From the NCBI GenBank assembly GCA_947446975.1, contig CANFHM010000013.1:1-46262 (forward strand): DNA of 46,262 bases, given 5' to 3'. How positions within the stretch are numbered: position 1 is the stretch's first letter; every line of letters starts with the position of its first letter. A model generated the notes under the pieces. The model saw only the letters and a list, made by a program, of their open reading frames with translations. It did not search any database and was not told the DNA's origin. Origin of the DNA: Microthrixaceae bacterium. GTDB lineage: Bacteria; Actinomycetota; Acidimicrobiia; Acidimicrobiales; Acidimicrobilacustridaceae. Positions 18,611 through 25,606 of the stretch are shown piece by piece. The position numbers and the translations under genes were made by a program.

Positions 18611-19389
18611 CGTTCTGCCAGCCGCCGCTCGATGGTGCGCTCCGGGCCGAGGTCGAGCTGCTGCCAGCGGGCGGGGTCGATGGCATCGAGTGCGGCTGCG
18701 GGCAGCAGGCCCACCAGTTCGGCGCGGGCGATCCTCGTCCTCGCAGCCACGGTGTCCCACACCCGGTCCGGTCCGGTGTGCATCGGATCGATGAGGTTCA
18801 TCGACACCTGGACCGCATCGCCCACCTCCAGGCCCAGCGCCCGCACCTGATCGGAACGCAGGGAGCGGGCGATCGAGCGGGCCAGCGCGAGATCTGGCTC
18901 CTGCAGCCACAGGTTGTAGGCGACCAGCGGTGGTCGCTGACCGACGGCCACCGCTCCTGCAGTGGGATGAGGGAACTGCGGACCGTGATCGGGTCGGAGG
19001 GTGGTGAACGCACCGCGCCGCACCTCGGGGAGGGTGCGTTCTGGTCCGTACAGGAAGCAGGGGAGCGCGAGTGCGTCGCCGGCCCAGCGGGCGAAGGCGT
19101 CGCGGGCGTCGAGGGCATCGTGCGCCGATGACCCCTCGAGGGCGATGAACGGGACCACGTCGAGCACACCGATGCGGGGGTGGGCGCCATGGTGGGTGCC
19201 GAGGTCGAGCAGTTCGGTCGTGCGTCGGGCGATGGCCCGGGGAGCATCCTCGCCGACGACGGTGAGCACCGAACGGTTGTGATGCACACAGCTGTGCACA
19301 TCGAGCAGATCAGCCCCGGCGACCGAGGCGATCTCGTCGATCAGATCGGAGCGTCGGCCCTCGCTGATGTTGATGACGGATTCGAGCAT
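18586..19389 (-). CDS. glutamate formiminotransferase domain protein
   Basis: A 267-residue protein matching the N-terminal (formiminotransferase) half of FTCD, which moves the formimino group from N-formiminoglutamate to tetrahydrofolate during histidine breakdown. The N-terminal MLESVINISEGR fits the family's NFSEGR opening, and HHGAHPRIGVLDVVPF holds the conserved catalytic-histidine region. The cyclodeaminase half is absent. No other histidine-degradation gene is near. The ATG at 19389 is chosen over one 18 nt upstream because CAGGAT lies about 7 nt before it. That Shine-Dalgarno is buried in a 14-bp inverted repeat (19394-19438). It lies downstream of a whiB gene on the same strand with a 75-nt gap. 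Activity as a classical FTCD is uncertain. Confidence 0.8.
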   Translation of the reverse strand: MLESVINISEGRRSDLIDEIASVAGADLLDVHSCVHHNRSVLTVVGEDAPRAIARRTTELLDLGTHHGAHPRIGVLDVVPFIALEGSSAHDALDARDAFARWAGDALALPCFLYGPERTLPEVRRGAFTTLRPDHGPQFPHPTAGAVAVGQRPPLVAYNLWLQEPDLALARSIARSLRSDQVRALGLEVGDAVQVSMNLIDPMHTGPDRVWDTVAARTRIARAELVGLLPAAALDAIDPARWQQLDLGPERTIERRLAERGRRLAEG

Positions 19390-19393
19390 TGGA

Positions 19394-19438
19394 TGATCCT
19401 GCCCCACCGACGGGTGCGACGTCAGTGGGGCAGGATCA
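19394..19438 (-). promoter_or_regulatory. 14-bp inverted repeat covering the ftcD-like ribosome-binding site
   Basis: The arms 19394-19407 and 19425-19438 are perfect reverse complements (14 bp) around a 17-nt loop. In minus-strand RNA the 3' arm contains GGCAGGAT, the Shine-Dalgarno of the downstream gene, whose ATG begins 4 nt after the stem. The hairpin could end whiB transcription, block translation of ftcD, or both. Confidence 0.65.
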
Positions 19439-19464
19439 GATCGTGGGGGGAGATCAGGTCGTGG

Positions 19465-19716
19465 TCACTCGCTGAAGGCGGGGACCCGGATGCCGCGGGC
19501 CTTGAGGATCCGGCGGCGCTGCCGCTCGGAGGTGCCGCCCCAGACGCCGTGGTCGATGTGGTTCTCCAGGGCGTACTCGAGGCAGGTGTCGACGACCGGG
19601 CAGGTGACGCAGATGCGCTTGGCCACCTCGACCCCGACGCCATCACTCGGGAAGAACGTGGCGGGAGGGTGATCCCGGCAGGTTCCGTCGTCCATCCAGT
19701 CCGTTGCTGTTTCCAT
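19465..19716 (-). CDS. WhiB-family iron-sulfur transcription regulator (short form)
   Basis: An 83-residue WhiB-like protein of minimal size. Cluster cysteines are at 13, 36, 39 and 45 (GTCRD, CVTC, DTC); the HGVWGG turn is at 56-61 and is followed by TSERQRRRILKAR, a basic DNA-binding segment. The start is the ATG at 19716: a TAGGTT hexamer ends 8 nt before it and no Shine-Dalgarno is seen, so a leaderless mRNA is likely. A longer N-terminal frame reaching 19836 has no homology. Two copies of GGCAAAGTC lie upstream of the promoter. The hairpin at 19394-19438 follows the gene. Confidence 0.92.
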   Translation of the reverse strand: METATDWMDDGTCRDHPPATFFPSDGVGVEVAKRICVTCPVVDTCLEYALENHIDHGVWGGTSERQRRRILKARGIRVPAFSE

Positions 19717-19723
19717 GCGGCGC

Positions 19724-19729
19724 AACCTA
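19724..19729 (-). promoter_or_regulatory. -10 element of leaderless whiB gene
   Basis: TAGGTT on the minus strand, ending 8 nt before the ATG at 19716. Confidence 0.55.
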
Positions 19730-19761
19730 CGGACGAGGGTGAAAAGGTCCCCTAAGTCGAT

Positions 19762-19781
19762 GGCAAAGTCGCGGCAAAGTC
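19762..19781. repeat. direct repeat upstream of whiB promoter
   Basis: GGCAAAGTC occurs at 19762-19770 and 19773-19781, an 11-nt period that places both copies on one face of the helix. Relative to the minus-strand whiB promoter they lie about 35-55 nt upstream of the -10, a position typical of an activator site. Confidence 0.45.
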
Positions 19782-19812
19782 CCGTCATGGATGTGTCGGG
19801 CATGCCGACCAC

Positions 19813-19818
19813 TAGGAT
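19813..19818 (+). promoter_or_regulatory. candidate -10 element upstream of the ppk block
   Basis: TAGGAT about 60 nt upstream of the small gene at 19880; it would give a leader with an AGGAAAG ribosome-binding site. Confidence 0.35.
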
Positions 19819-19879
19819 GTGATCCGCGGGTCCCATCTGTCCGGGCCCGCGTTGACGCCGAGGAAAGTGCAGTTCGCCG

Positions 19880-20149
19880 ATGTCGATGACCGAAACCCAG
19901 ACCGATCAGCCGCCCCGGGGCCACGTCCGGGTCATCTATCTCGGCCCGGTGGCGCCCCACTGGGATGTCCAGGGCGACTCCGAGGTCCGTGGTCTCGTCG
20001 ACGACTTCCGGTCGCGGGTCATGGCCCGTCTCCTGCTTCTGCCCCCGCACGACCCCCAGTTCCGTCGCAACCGCGAACGTGTCGTGCGCGATGCCGAGCG
20101 CGAGAACCTCGTGCTCACCTGGGATCTCGGACTGCCCGACGAGGGCTGA
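19880..20149 (+). CDS. small conserved-looking protein upstream of ppk
   Basis: An 89-residue soluble protein. I do not recognise a family. A short strand-like opening (HVRVIYLGPVAPHWDV) is followed by a charged helix (SEVRGLVDDFRSRVMARLLLL) and a second Arg/Glu-rich helix; the tail is acidic. Codon use matches its neighbours, and AGGAAAG lies 12 nt upstream of the first ATG (or 18 nt before a second ATG at 19886). It ends only 9 nt before ppk, so the two are almost certainly co-transcribed, and a role in polyphosphate metabolism is possible but unproven. Confidence 0.65.
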   Translation: MSMTETQTDQPPRGHVRVIYLGPVAPHWDVQGDSEVRGLVDDFRSRVMARLLLLPPHDPQFRRNRERVVRDAERENLVLTWDLGLPDEG

Positions 20150-20158
20150 GACCTCCGG

Positions 20159-22309
20159 ATGCCCGAGGGTCCCCCCACCCCTGGATCCGCGAACGGACCG
20201 ACCTCCCTCCCGGCGGTGGGTCGCTCGAGGCCCATCCCGGGCACGATCGACGATCCGGCCGGCTCCCCGGAACGCTTCCTGAACCGGGAGCTCTCCTGGC
20301 TGGACTTCGACGCCCGCGTGCTCGCCCTGGCGTCCAACCCGGCGATGCCACTGCTCGAACGGCTGAAGTTCGTGGCGATCTTCTCGCAGAACCTCGATGA
20401 GTTCTTCCAGGTGCGCGTCGCCGGTCTGAAGGATCAGGTGGCCGCCGGCCTCGGCAACCGCACCGCCGACGGACGTTCGGCCCGCACCCAGCTGCGCGAG
20501 ATCCGTGAGCGCCTGCAGGTGGAGCGTCGCCGTGCCGAATCGGTGTTCCTCGACGAACTCGTGCCCGAACTGGCCGAGGCCGGTGTGGTCTTCTGCTCGT
20601 TCGCCGATCTCGACGACGCCGATCGGGCGCATCTGGGCACCTATTTCGATGAGCGGATCTTCCCGGTGCTCACACCGTTGGCCGTCGATCCCGGTCATCC
20701 GTTCCCGTACATCTCCGATCTCTCGCTGAACCTCGCGGTGGTCGTCAACGACCCCGTCAGCGGCGACCATCGCTTCGCCCGCGTCAAGGTCCCCAATCTG
20801 CTGCCGCGGTTCGTGGTGATGCCCGACGGTGTGCGGTTCGTGTCGCTCGAGGAGGTCATCGCCGAGCATCTGGCGGTGCTGTTCCCGGGCATGGTGCTGG
20901 GTCAGCACCATGCGTTCCGCGTCACGCGCAACGCCGATCTCACCCTCGAGGAGGAGGACGCCGACGATCTCCTCGAGGCGGTCGAGCTCGAGCTGCGTCG
21001 CCGTCGGTTCGGTCGGGCGGTCCGCCTCGAGGTGGATGAGGCCGTCTCCGCCGAGATCCTCGATCTGCTCGTGCGGGAGCTCGACCTCGAGCCCGAGGAC
21101 GTCTACCTGTGCTCCGGTCCGCTCGACCTCGGCGGGCTGTGGTCGGTGCACGGGATCGATCGCCCCGACCTCAAGGACGAACCGTGGGTCCCGATCACCC
21201 AGTCCCGTCTCGTCGGTGAGTCATCCGATGAACCGGTCGACATGTTCTCGGTCATCCGCGACGGCGATGTGCTGCTTCACCATCCGTATGAATCCTTCTC
21301 CTCCTCGGTGGAGGAGTTCATCCGGCAGGCGTCCCGGGATCCCCAGGTGCTGGCCATCAAGCTCACGCTCTACCGGACCAGCTCGGACACCTCGATCATC
21401 AAGTCCCTCGTGCGGGCCGCCGAGCGGGGCAAGCAGGTCGCGGCGCTGGTCGAGCTGAAGGCCCGCTTCGACGAGAAGAAGAACATCGGCTGGGCGCGTG
21501 AGCTCGAGAACGCCGGCGTGCATGTGGTCTACGGACTCAAGGGGCTCAAGATCCACACCAAGACCACGCTCGTGGTGCGCGAGGAGCCCGATGGCATCCG
21601 TCGCTACAGCCATGTGGGCACGGGCAACTACAACCCGAAGACCGCCCGCCTCTACGATGATCTCGGTCTGCTGACCTGCGATCCCCAGATCGGCTCCGAT
21701 CTCACGCAGCTGTTCAACCTGCTCACCGGATTCGCCCGCGACCCGCAGTTCACCAAGCTGCTCGTGGCGCCGCGCTCGGTGCGACCGGGGATCGCCGCGC
21801 TCATCACCGCCGAGGCCGGCCACGGCGAGCAGGGCCGCATCGTGCTGAAGATGAACAGTCTTGTCGATCCCGAGCTCATCGATGCCCTCTATGCGGCATC
21901 GCAGGCGGGGAACCGCATCGATCTCATCGTCCGAGGGATCTGCTGTCTGCGTCCCGGCGTGCCCGGACTCTCGGAGAACATCCGTGTCCGTTCCATCGTC
22001 GGGCGGTACCTCGAACATTCCCGCCTCTATCACTTCGCCCACGGACTCGACGGCGGACCGATCTCCTACATCGGTTCGGCGGATCTCATGCCCCGCAACC
22101 TCGATCGTCGGGTCGAGGCGCTCGTCCCGATCGAGGACGCCGCGCTGCAGCAGCGACTGCAGCAGATCATCGATGTGCAGCTCGCCGATGATCAGCTGGC
22201 ATGGCGTCTCGAGCCGGACTCCACCTGGTCGAAGGTGCGGGGCGGATCCCGCATCGACACCCATCAGGTGCTCGAGGAGCTGGCGCTCGGTCGACGTGAT
22301 CCTCGATGA
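20159..22309 (+). CDS. ppk1: polyphosphate kinase 1
   Basis: A 716-residue polyphosphate kinase that reversibly transfers the terminal phosphate of ATP onto polyphosphate. N domain begins at about residue 38 with ERFLNRELSWLDFDARVLALA; middle-domain and C-terminal phospholipase-D-like domains follow. The first HxK motif is KIHTK (His466), followed by RYSHVGTGNYNPKTARLY (His485), and the second half carries RLYHFAHG and YIGSADLMPRNLDRRVE. In this family an HxK histidine is phosphorylated during catalysis. The 35 residues before the homology are a Pro/Gly-rich extension, so the exact start at ATG 20159 is less certain. It overlaps the CYTH-CHAD gene by 4 bp (ATGA). Confidence 0.96.
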   Translation: MPEGPPTPGSANGPTSLPAVGRSRPIPGTIDDPAGSPERFLNRELSWLDFDARVLALASNPAMPLLERLKFVAIFSQNLDEFFQVRVAGLKDQVAAGLGNRTADGRSARTQLREIRERLQVERRRAESVFLDELVPELAEAGVVFCSFADLDDADRAHLGTYFDERIFPVLTPLAVDPGHPFPYISDLSLNLAVVVNDPVSGDHRFARVKVPNLLPRFVVMPDGVRFVSLEEVIAEHLAVLFPGMVLGQHHAFRVTRNADLTLEEEDADDLLEAVELELRRRRFGRAVRLEVDEAVSAEILDLLVRELDLEPEDVYLCSGPLDLGGLWSVHGIDRPDLKDEPWVPITQSRLVGESSDEPVDMFSVIRDGDVLLHHPYESFSSSVEEFIRQASRDPQVLAIKLTLYRTSSDTSIIKSLVRAAERGKQVAALVELKARFDEKKNIGWARELENAGVHVVYGLKGLKIHTKTTLVVREEPDGIRRYSHVGTGNYNPKTARLYDDLGLLTCDPQIGSDLTQLFNLLTGFARDPQFTKLLVAPRSVRPGIAALITAEAGHGEQGRIVLKMNSLVDPELIDALYAASQAGNRIDLIVRGICCLRPGVPGLSENIRVRSIVGRYLEHSRLYHFAHGLDGGPISYIGSADLMPRNLDRRVEALVPIEDAALQQRLQQIIDVQLADDQLAWRLEPDSTWSKVRGGSRIDTHQVLEELALGRRDPR

Positions 22310-23829
22310 GCGGTTCGCTCGAACGCGAGGTCAAGTTCGGCGGTCGTCCCGGGTTCACCATGCCCGATCTCGCCGGTGTGCTCCCCGGTGTCTCCGTCGT
22401 CACGCTCGCCGGTCTCGATCTCGACGCCACCTACTACGACACCGCTGATCTCCGGCTCGTGCGCAGCGGCGTGTCCCTGCGACGTCGAACCGGCGACGGA
22501 CCGCCCACCTGGACCCTCAAGCTCCCGGCCGGGCCGACCGGGTCGGGTTCGTCCCCATCGGTGCTCCAGCGTCGTGAGTTCGATCTCGAATCCGACGCCA
22601 CCGAGGTGCCGGACACCTTCCGGGGTCTGGTCACCGGCTGGGCACGATCCGAACCGCTCGTCGCCGTCATCGACATCCTGAGTCGTCGGGCGCGCACCGC
22701 GCTCGTCGGTGCCGACGGAACCACCCTCGCCGAGCTCGACGACGATCAGGTCACGGTGGTGGAGGGCGGCGTCACGGCGGCCACGTTCCGCGAGATCGAG
22801 CTCGAACTCGCAGCCGATGGCACCGACGCCCTGCTCGACGCCGTCACCGCTGCACTGCTGGCCGCCGGTGCCGGAGCACCCGACCCGATGTCGAAGGTGG
22901 CCAGGGCGCTCGGACCGAGGGCACTGGTGCCCGGCCCGCTCGAGGGTCCGCTGCCGCGCCGCGACGCCTCGATCGCCGAGGTGATGGCCGCCGGTCTGCG
23001 CTCGGCGGTCGCCGAGATCATCGCCAACGACCATGTCATCCGTCTCGATGACGACACCATGGGCCTCCATCGCGCTCGCTGGGCGCTGCGTCGTATCCGG
23101 GCTGATCTCAAGACCTTCACCCGTGAGTCCGACGACGCCTACCTGGATCGCCTCCGCACCGAACTGCGCTGGCTCTCCGACGAGTTCGGCACCCTGCGAC
23201 GCGCGGATGTGCTCGTCGAGAGCGTCGAGCGGGCCACGGCCTCGGCCCGCGACAACGACGCCACCGCCGTGGAGGGGTTGCTCGATCGGGCCCGCAACGA
23301 GCGCCGGCGTGCGCACGATGTGGTCATCGAGACGCTCGGGTCCAAGCGCTACGTCGAACTGCTCGACGCACTGGTGGCCATCACCCGACCGGACGCCCTG
23401 TTCAGCGCAGGGTCCGCAGCAGCCGTCGAGGTCATCCCGCCGGCGATGATGCGGGTCTGGAAGCGGGTGCGGTCCGCGGTCCGCGACCTCCCCGATGAAC
23501 CATCGGAGAACGACATCCGTCAGGTGCGGCGCCAGCTCATCCGCCTGCGCAGCGCCACCGAACTCGCCGTGCCCGTCTTCGGCGCAGCCGCCGCCGACTT
23601 CGCCGCGCTCACGGCGCAGGCGCAGCACGATCTCGGGGTGCATCTCGATGCGCTGGCATGCGAACGCTGGCTCCGCAGCAGGGTCGCCTCGCTCGAGGGT
23701 CTCGAACCGTTCGTCGCCGGTCAGCTCGTCGCCGCCCAGTCGGTGGTCTCCGATCAGGCGCTCCGCGCCTGGCTGGACTCCTGGCGGGCATGTTCCAGCC
23801 GTTCGGCTGTGGCATGGTTCCGTCCATGA
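22306..23829 (+). CDS. CYTH and CHAD domain protein
   Basis: A 507-residue fusion of a CYTH triphosphate-tunnel domain (about 1-205) and a CHAD helical domain (about 225-500). The CYTH signature ExExK is at residues 6-10 (EREVK), and YYDTADLRLVRSGVSLRRR and EIELEL supply tunnel residues. The CHAD part is rich in conserved His, Arg and Lys (HRARWALRRIRADLKTF, RRQLIRLRS) that bind polyphosphate. CYTH members include triphosphatases and CHAD proteins co-localise with polyphosphate granules, so this is probably a polyphosphate-associated triphosphatase or binding protein. It overlaps both ppk1 and the Nudix gene by 4 bp, a strong sign of one transcript. Confidence 0.9.
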   Translation: MSGSLEREVKFGGRPGFTMPDLAGVLPGVSVVTLAGLDLDATYYDTADLRLVRSGVSLRRRTGDGPPTWTLKLPAGPTGSGSSPSVLQRREFDLESDATEVPDTFRGLVTGWARSEPLVAVIDILSRRARTALVGADGTTLAELDDDQVTVVEGGVTAATFREIELELAADGTDALLDAVTAALLAAGAGAPDPMSKVARALGPRALVPGPLEGPLPRRDASIAEVMAAGLRSAVAEIIANDHVIRLDDDTMGLHRARWALRRIRADLKTFTRESDDAYLDRLRTELRWLSDEFGTLRRADVLVESVERATASARDNDATAVEGLLDRARNERRRAHDVVIETLGSKRYVELLDALVAITRPDALFSAGSAAAVEVIPPAMMRVWKRVRSAVRDLPDEPSENDIRQVRRQLIRLRSATELAVPVFGAAAADFAALTAQAQHDLGVHLDALACERWLRSRVASLEGLEPFVAGQLVAAQSVVSDQALRAWLDSWRACSSRSAVAWFRP

Positions 23830-24290
23830 GGCGGCGCACATCCTCCCGGGGTTCCGGACGCACCACCGAGGAGCTCGATCCCAGCATCGAACCCGAGGTG
23901 CGGGCCGCCGGAGGTGTGGTCTGGCGTCGCGGTGCACACGGGATCGAAGTGGTGCTCGTCCATCGCCCGAAGTACCGCGACTGGACCTTCCCGAAGGGCA
24001 AGCTCGACCCGGGTGAGTCCGATGCGGTCGCCGCCCATCGCGAGGTGCTCGAGGAGACCGGCTTCGAATGCGTGCTGGGCCGCGAGCTGCCCTCGGTCAG
24101 GTACCGCGACGCCAAGGCCCGGCTGAAGCAGGTGCGCTACTGGGAGATGACCGTGGCCTCGGGGGAGTTCGCCGCCAACGACGAGGTCGACGAGCTGCTG
24201 TGGGCCGAGGTCGAGGTCGCCCGGCGTCGGCTCACCCATTCCCATGATGTCGGGGTGCTCGACGCCTTCATCCGACTCGCCACACCCTGA
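23826..24290 (+). CDS. Nudix hydrolase (MutT-like)
   Basis: A 154-residue Nudix hydrolase. The complete Nudix box runs from Gly58 to Gly79 (G x5 E x7 RE V x EE x G; Glu64, Arg72, Glu73, Glu76, Glu77), and AAGGVVWRRG and WTFPKGKL are typical of MutT/Ap4A-hydrolase types. The C-terminal histidine-phosphatase domain of mycobacterial MutT1 is missing. Substrates could be 8-oxo-dGTP, Ap4A or a polyphosphate-like compound; its 4-bp overlap with the CYTH-CHAD gene favours a phosphate-linked role. The ATG at 23826 starts inside the previous stop codon. A run of CACGA pentamers starts at its own stop codon. Confidence 0.85.
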   Translation: MRRRTSSRGSGRTTEELDPSIEPEVRAAGGVVWRRGAHGIEVVLVHRPKYRDWTFPKGKLDPGESDAVAAHREVLEETGFECVLGRELPSVRYRDAKARLKQVRYWEMTVASGEFAANDEVDELLWAEVEVARRRLTHSHDVGVLDAFIRLATP

Positions 24291-24319
24291 CACGACACGA
24301 CACGACACGACACGACACG
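24289..24319. repeat. CACGA pentanucleotide repeat at the Nudix stop codon
   Basis: About six copies of the 5-nt unit CACGA in a row, beginning at the last two bases of the TGA stop. It is the longest simple repeat in the window and would allow slippage without changing a protein. Confidence 0.85.
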
Positions 24320-24399
24320 TCCGGACCGGAACCGTCGCACCGGAACCGCCGGACCCGCAGCAGGCCCCCGGCTGCGGGTGCTCTGAATGACGACTTGCC

Positions 24400-24424
24400 C
24401 ACCTGTTCATGTTCCGGACACCTT
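24400..24424. promoter_or_regulatory. candidate phosphate-regulator site upstream of pstS
   Basis: CACCTGTTCATGTTCCGGAC contains two GTTC half-sites, and CACCTGTTCA is repeated exactly at 24495-24504, next to the pstS ribosome-binding site. GTTCA-type half-sites resemble actinobacterial PHO boxes, and a RegX3-type regulator is encoded downstream, but the spacing is not the canonical 11 nt. A TANNNT hexamer (TACCTT) follows at 24454-24459. Confidence 0.3.
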
Positions 24425-24453
24425 CTGCTCGCCCGGGCGTCACCTCGAAGCCC

Positions 24454-24459
24454 TACCTT
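24454..24459 (+). promoter_or_regulatory. candidate -10 element of pstS
   Basis: TACCTT, 59 nt upstream of the TTG start codon. The 227-nt gap before pstS otherwise contains the CACGA run, GGAACCG-type short repeats and the GTTC half-sites. Confidence 0.35.
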
Positions 24460-24517
24460 GCCCTTTGATCCGGACCCGCCGTTGATCGCGTCATCACCTG
24501 TTCAAGGGAGCAGCACC

Positions 24518-25594
24518 TTGCGTTCATCCAGGAAACCCCTCGCCCTCCTCATCGCCATCCTCGCCATCTTCGGCGTGGTGGCCGCCGCCTGCGGTGGCTC
24601 GAAGTCCGATTCGGACGCCAAGCCCGACACCTCCTACGACTACGCCTCGCTCTCGGGCACGCTCAACGGCTCCGGCGCCACCTTCCCCAAGGCCTTCTAC
24701 GAAGAGTCGATCGCCGGCTTCGCGGGCGTGGCGAAGGGTGTCACCGTGAACTACAACGGCGTCGGCTCGGGACAGGGCAAGAAGGACCTCGCCGCCGGCA
24801 CCTCGGACTGGGCCGGCACCGACAGCCTGGTCGCCGATGCCGATAAGGCCACCTTCAAGGGACCGTTCCTGTACTTTCCCACGGTGGCCGCCCCGATCAC
24901 CGTCTCCTACAACCTCTCGGGTGTGAAGACCCTCAACCTCTCGGCCGCCACGCTGGCCAAGATCTTCTCCGGCTCGGTCACGAGCTGGGATGACCCCGCC
25001 ATCGCCGCCGACAACGCCGGGACCACGCTGCCCAGCACCAAGATCACCGTGGCCGTGCGTTCGGACGGTTCGGGCACCACCTCGAACTTCTCGAAGTTCC
25101 TGGCCGCCGCCGCCCCCGATGCCTTCACCCTCACCGCCGGTGACACCGTCGCCTGGCCCAGCGCCCAGTCGGCCAAGGGCAACGCCGGTGTGGCTGCGAT
25201 CGTGAAGAGCACCAACGGTTCGATCGGCTACGTCGATCTCTCCGATGCCGTCGCCTCCGGCCTCACCTTCGCCTCGATCGGCAACAAGGACGGCAAGTTC
25301 GTCCAGCCCACGCTCGAAGGGGCCTCCGCCGCCCTCGCCGGCGCCACCATCAACGCCGATCTCACCTACTCGGCGCTCAACGCCTCCGGCGCCGATGCCT
25401 ACCCGATCACCGCCGGCACCTATATCATCGTGTACTCGTCGATCACCAGCCCGACGCAGGCCAGTGCCATCCGCGGCTGGATCAACTACGTCCTGACCGA
25501 GGGCCAGACCATCGCCCCGGATGTGGACTTCGCCCCGCTGCCCACCTCGCTGCGCGACAAGGCGATCGCCCAGATCGCCCAGATCCAGGGCTAG
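24518..25594 (+). CDS. pstS: phosphate ABC transporter substrate-binding protein
   Basis: A 358-residue lipoprotein that captures phosphate outside the membrane and hands it to PstC-PstA. The start is a TTG at 24518, fixed by a strong AAGGGAG 7 nt upstream and by the signal peptide that follows directly (basic RSSRK, a hydrophobic core, then a VAAAC lipobox with Cys at about 24). An upstream in-frame ATG would put 41 unrelated residues before the signal peptide. Binding motifs: LNGSGATFPKAFYE, GVGSGQGKKD, TSDWAGTDS and RSDGSGTTSNFSKFL. It is the first gene of pstSCAB and is followed after 12 nt by pstC. Confidence 0.93.
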   Translation: MRSSRKPLALLIAILAIFGVVAAACGGSKSDSDAKPDTSYDYASLSGTLNGSGATFPKAFYEESIAGFAGVAKGVTVNYNGVGSGQGKKDLAAGTSDWAGTDSLVADADKATFKGPFLYFPTVAAPITVSYNLSGVKTLNLSAATLAKIFSGSVTSWDDPAIAADNAGTTLPSTKITVAVRSDGSGTTSNFSKFLAAAAPDAFTLTAGDTVAWPSAQSAKGNAGVAAIVKSTNGSIGYVDLSDAVASGLTFASIGNKDGKFVQPTLEGASAALAGATINADLTYSALNASGADAYPITAGTYIIVYSSITSPTQASAIRGWINYVLTEGQTIAPDVDFAPLPTSLRDKAIAQIAQIQG

Positions 25595-25606
25595 GTCCGA
25601 CGCCGT

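Noticed and set aside
24289..24319. CACGA run as a CRISPR or phase-variation switch
   Set aside because: The unit is only 5 nt with no spacers, and it lies after a stop codon, so it cannot switch a reading frame.
24395..24517. An upstream ATG start for pstS
   Set aside because: It would place 41 residues without homology before a lipoprotein signal peptide; the TTG at 24518 has AAGGGAG at ideal spacing.
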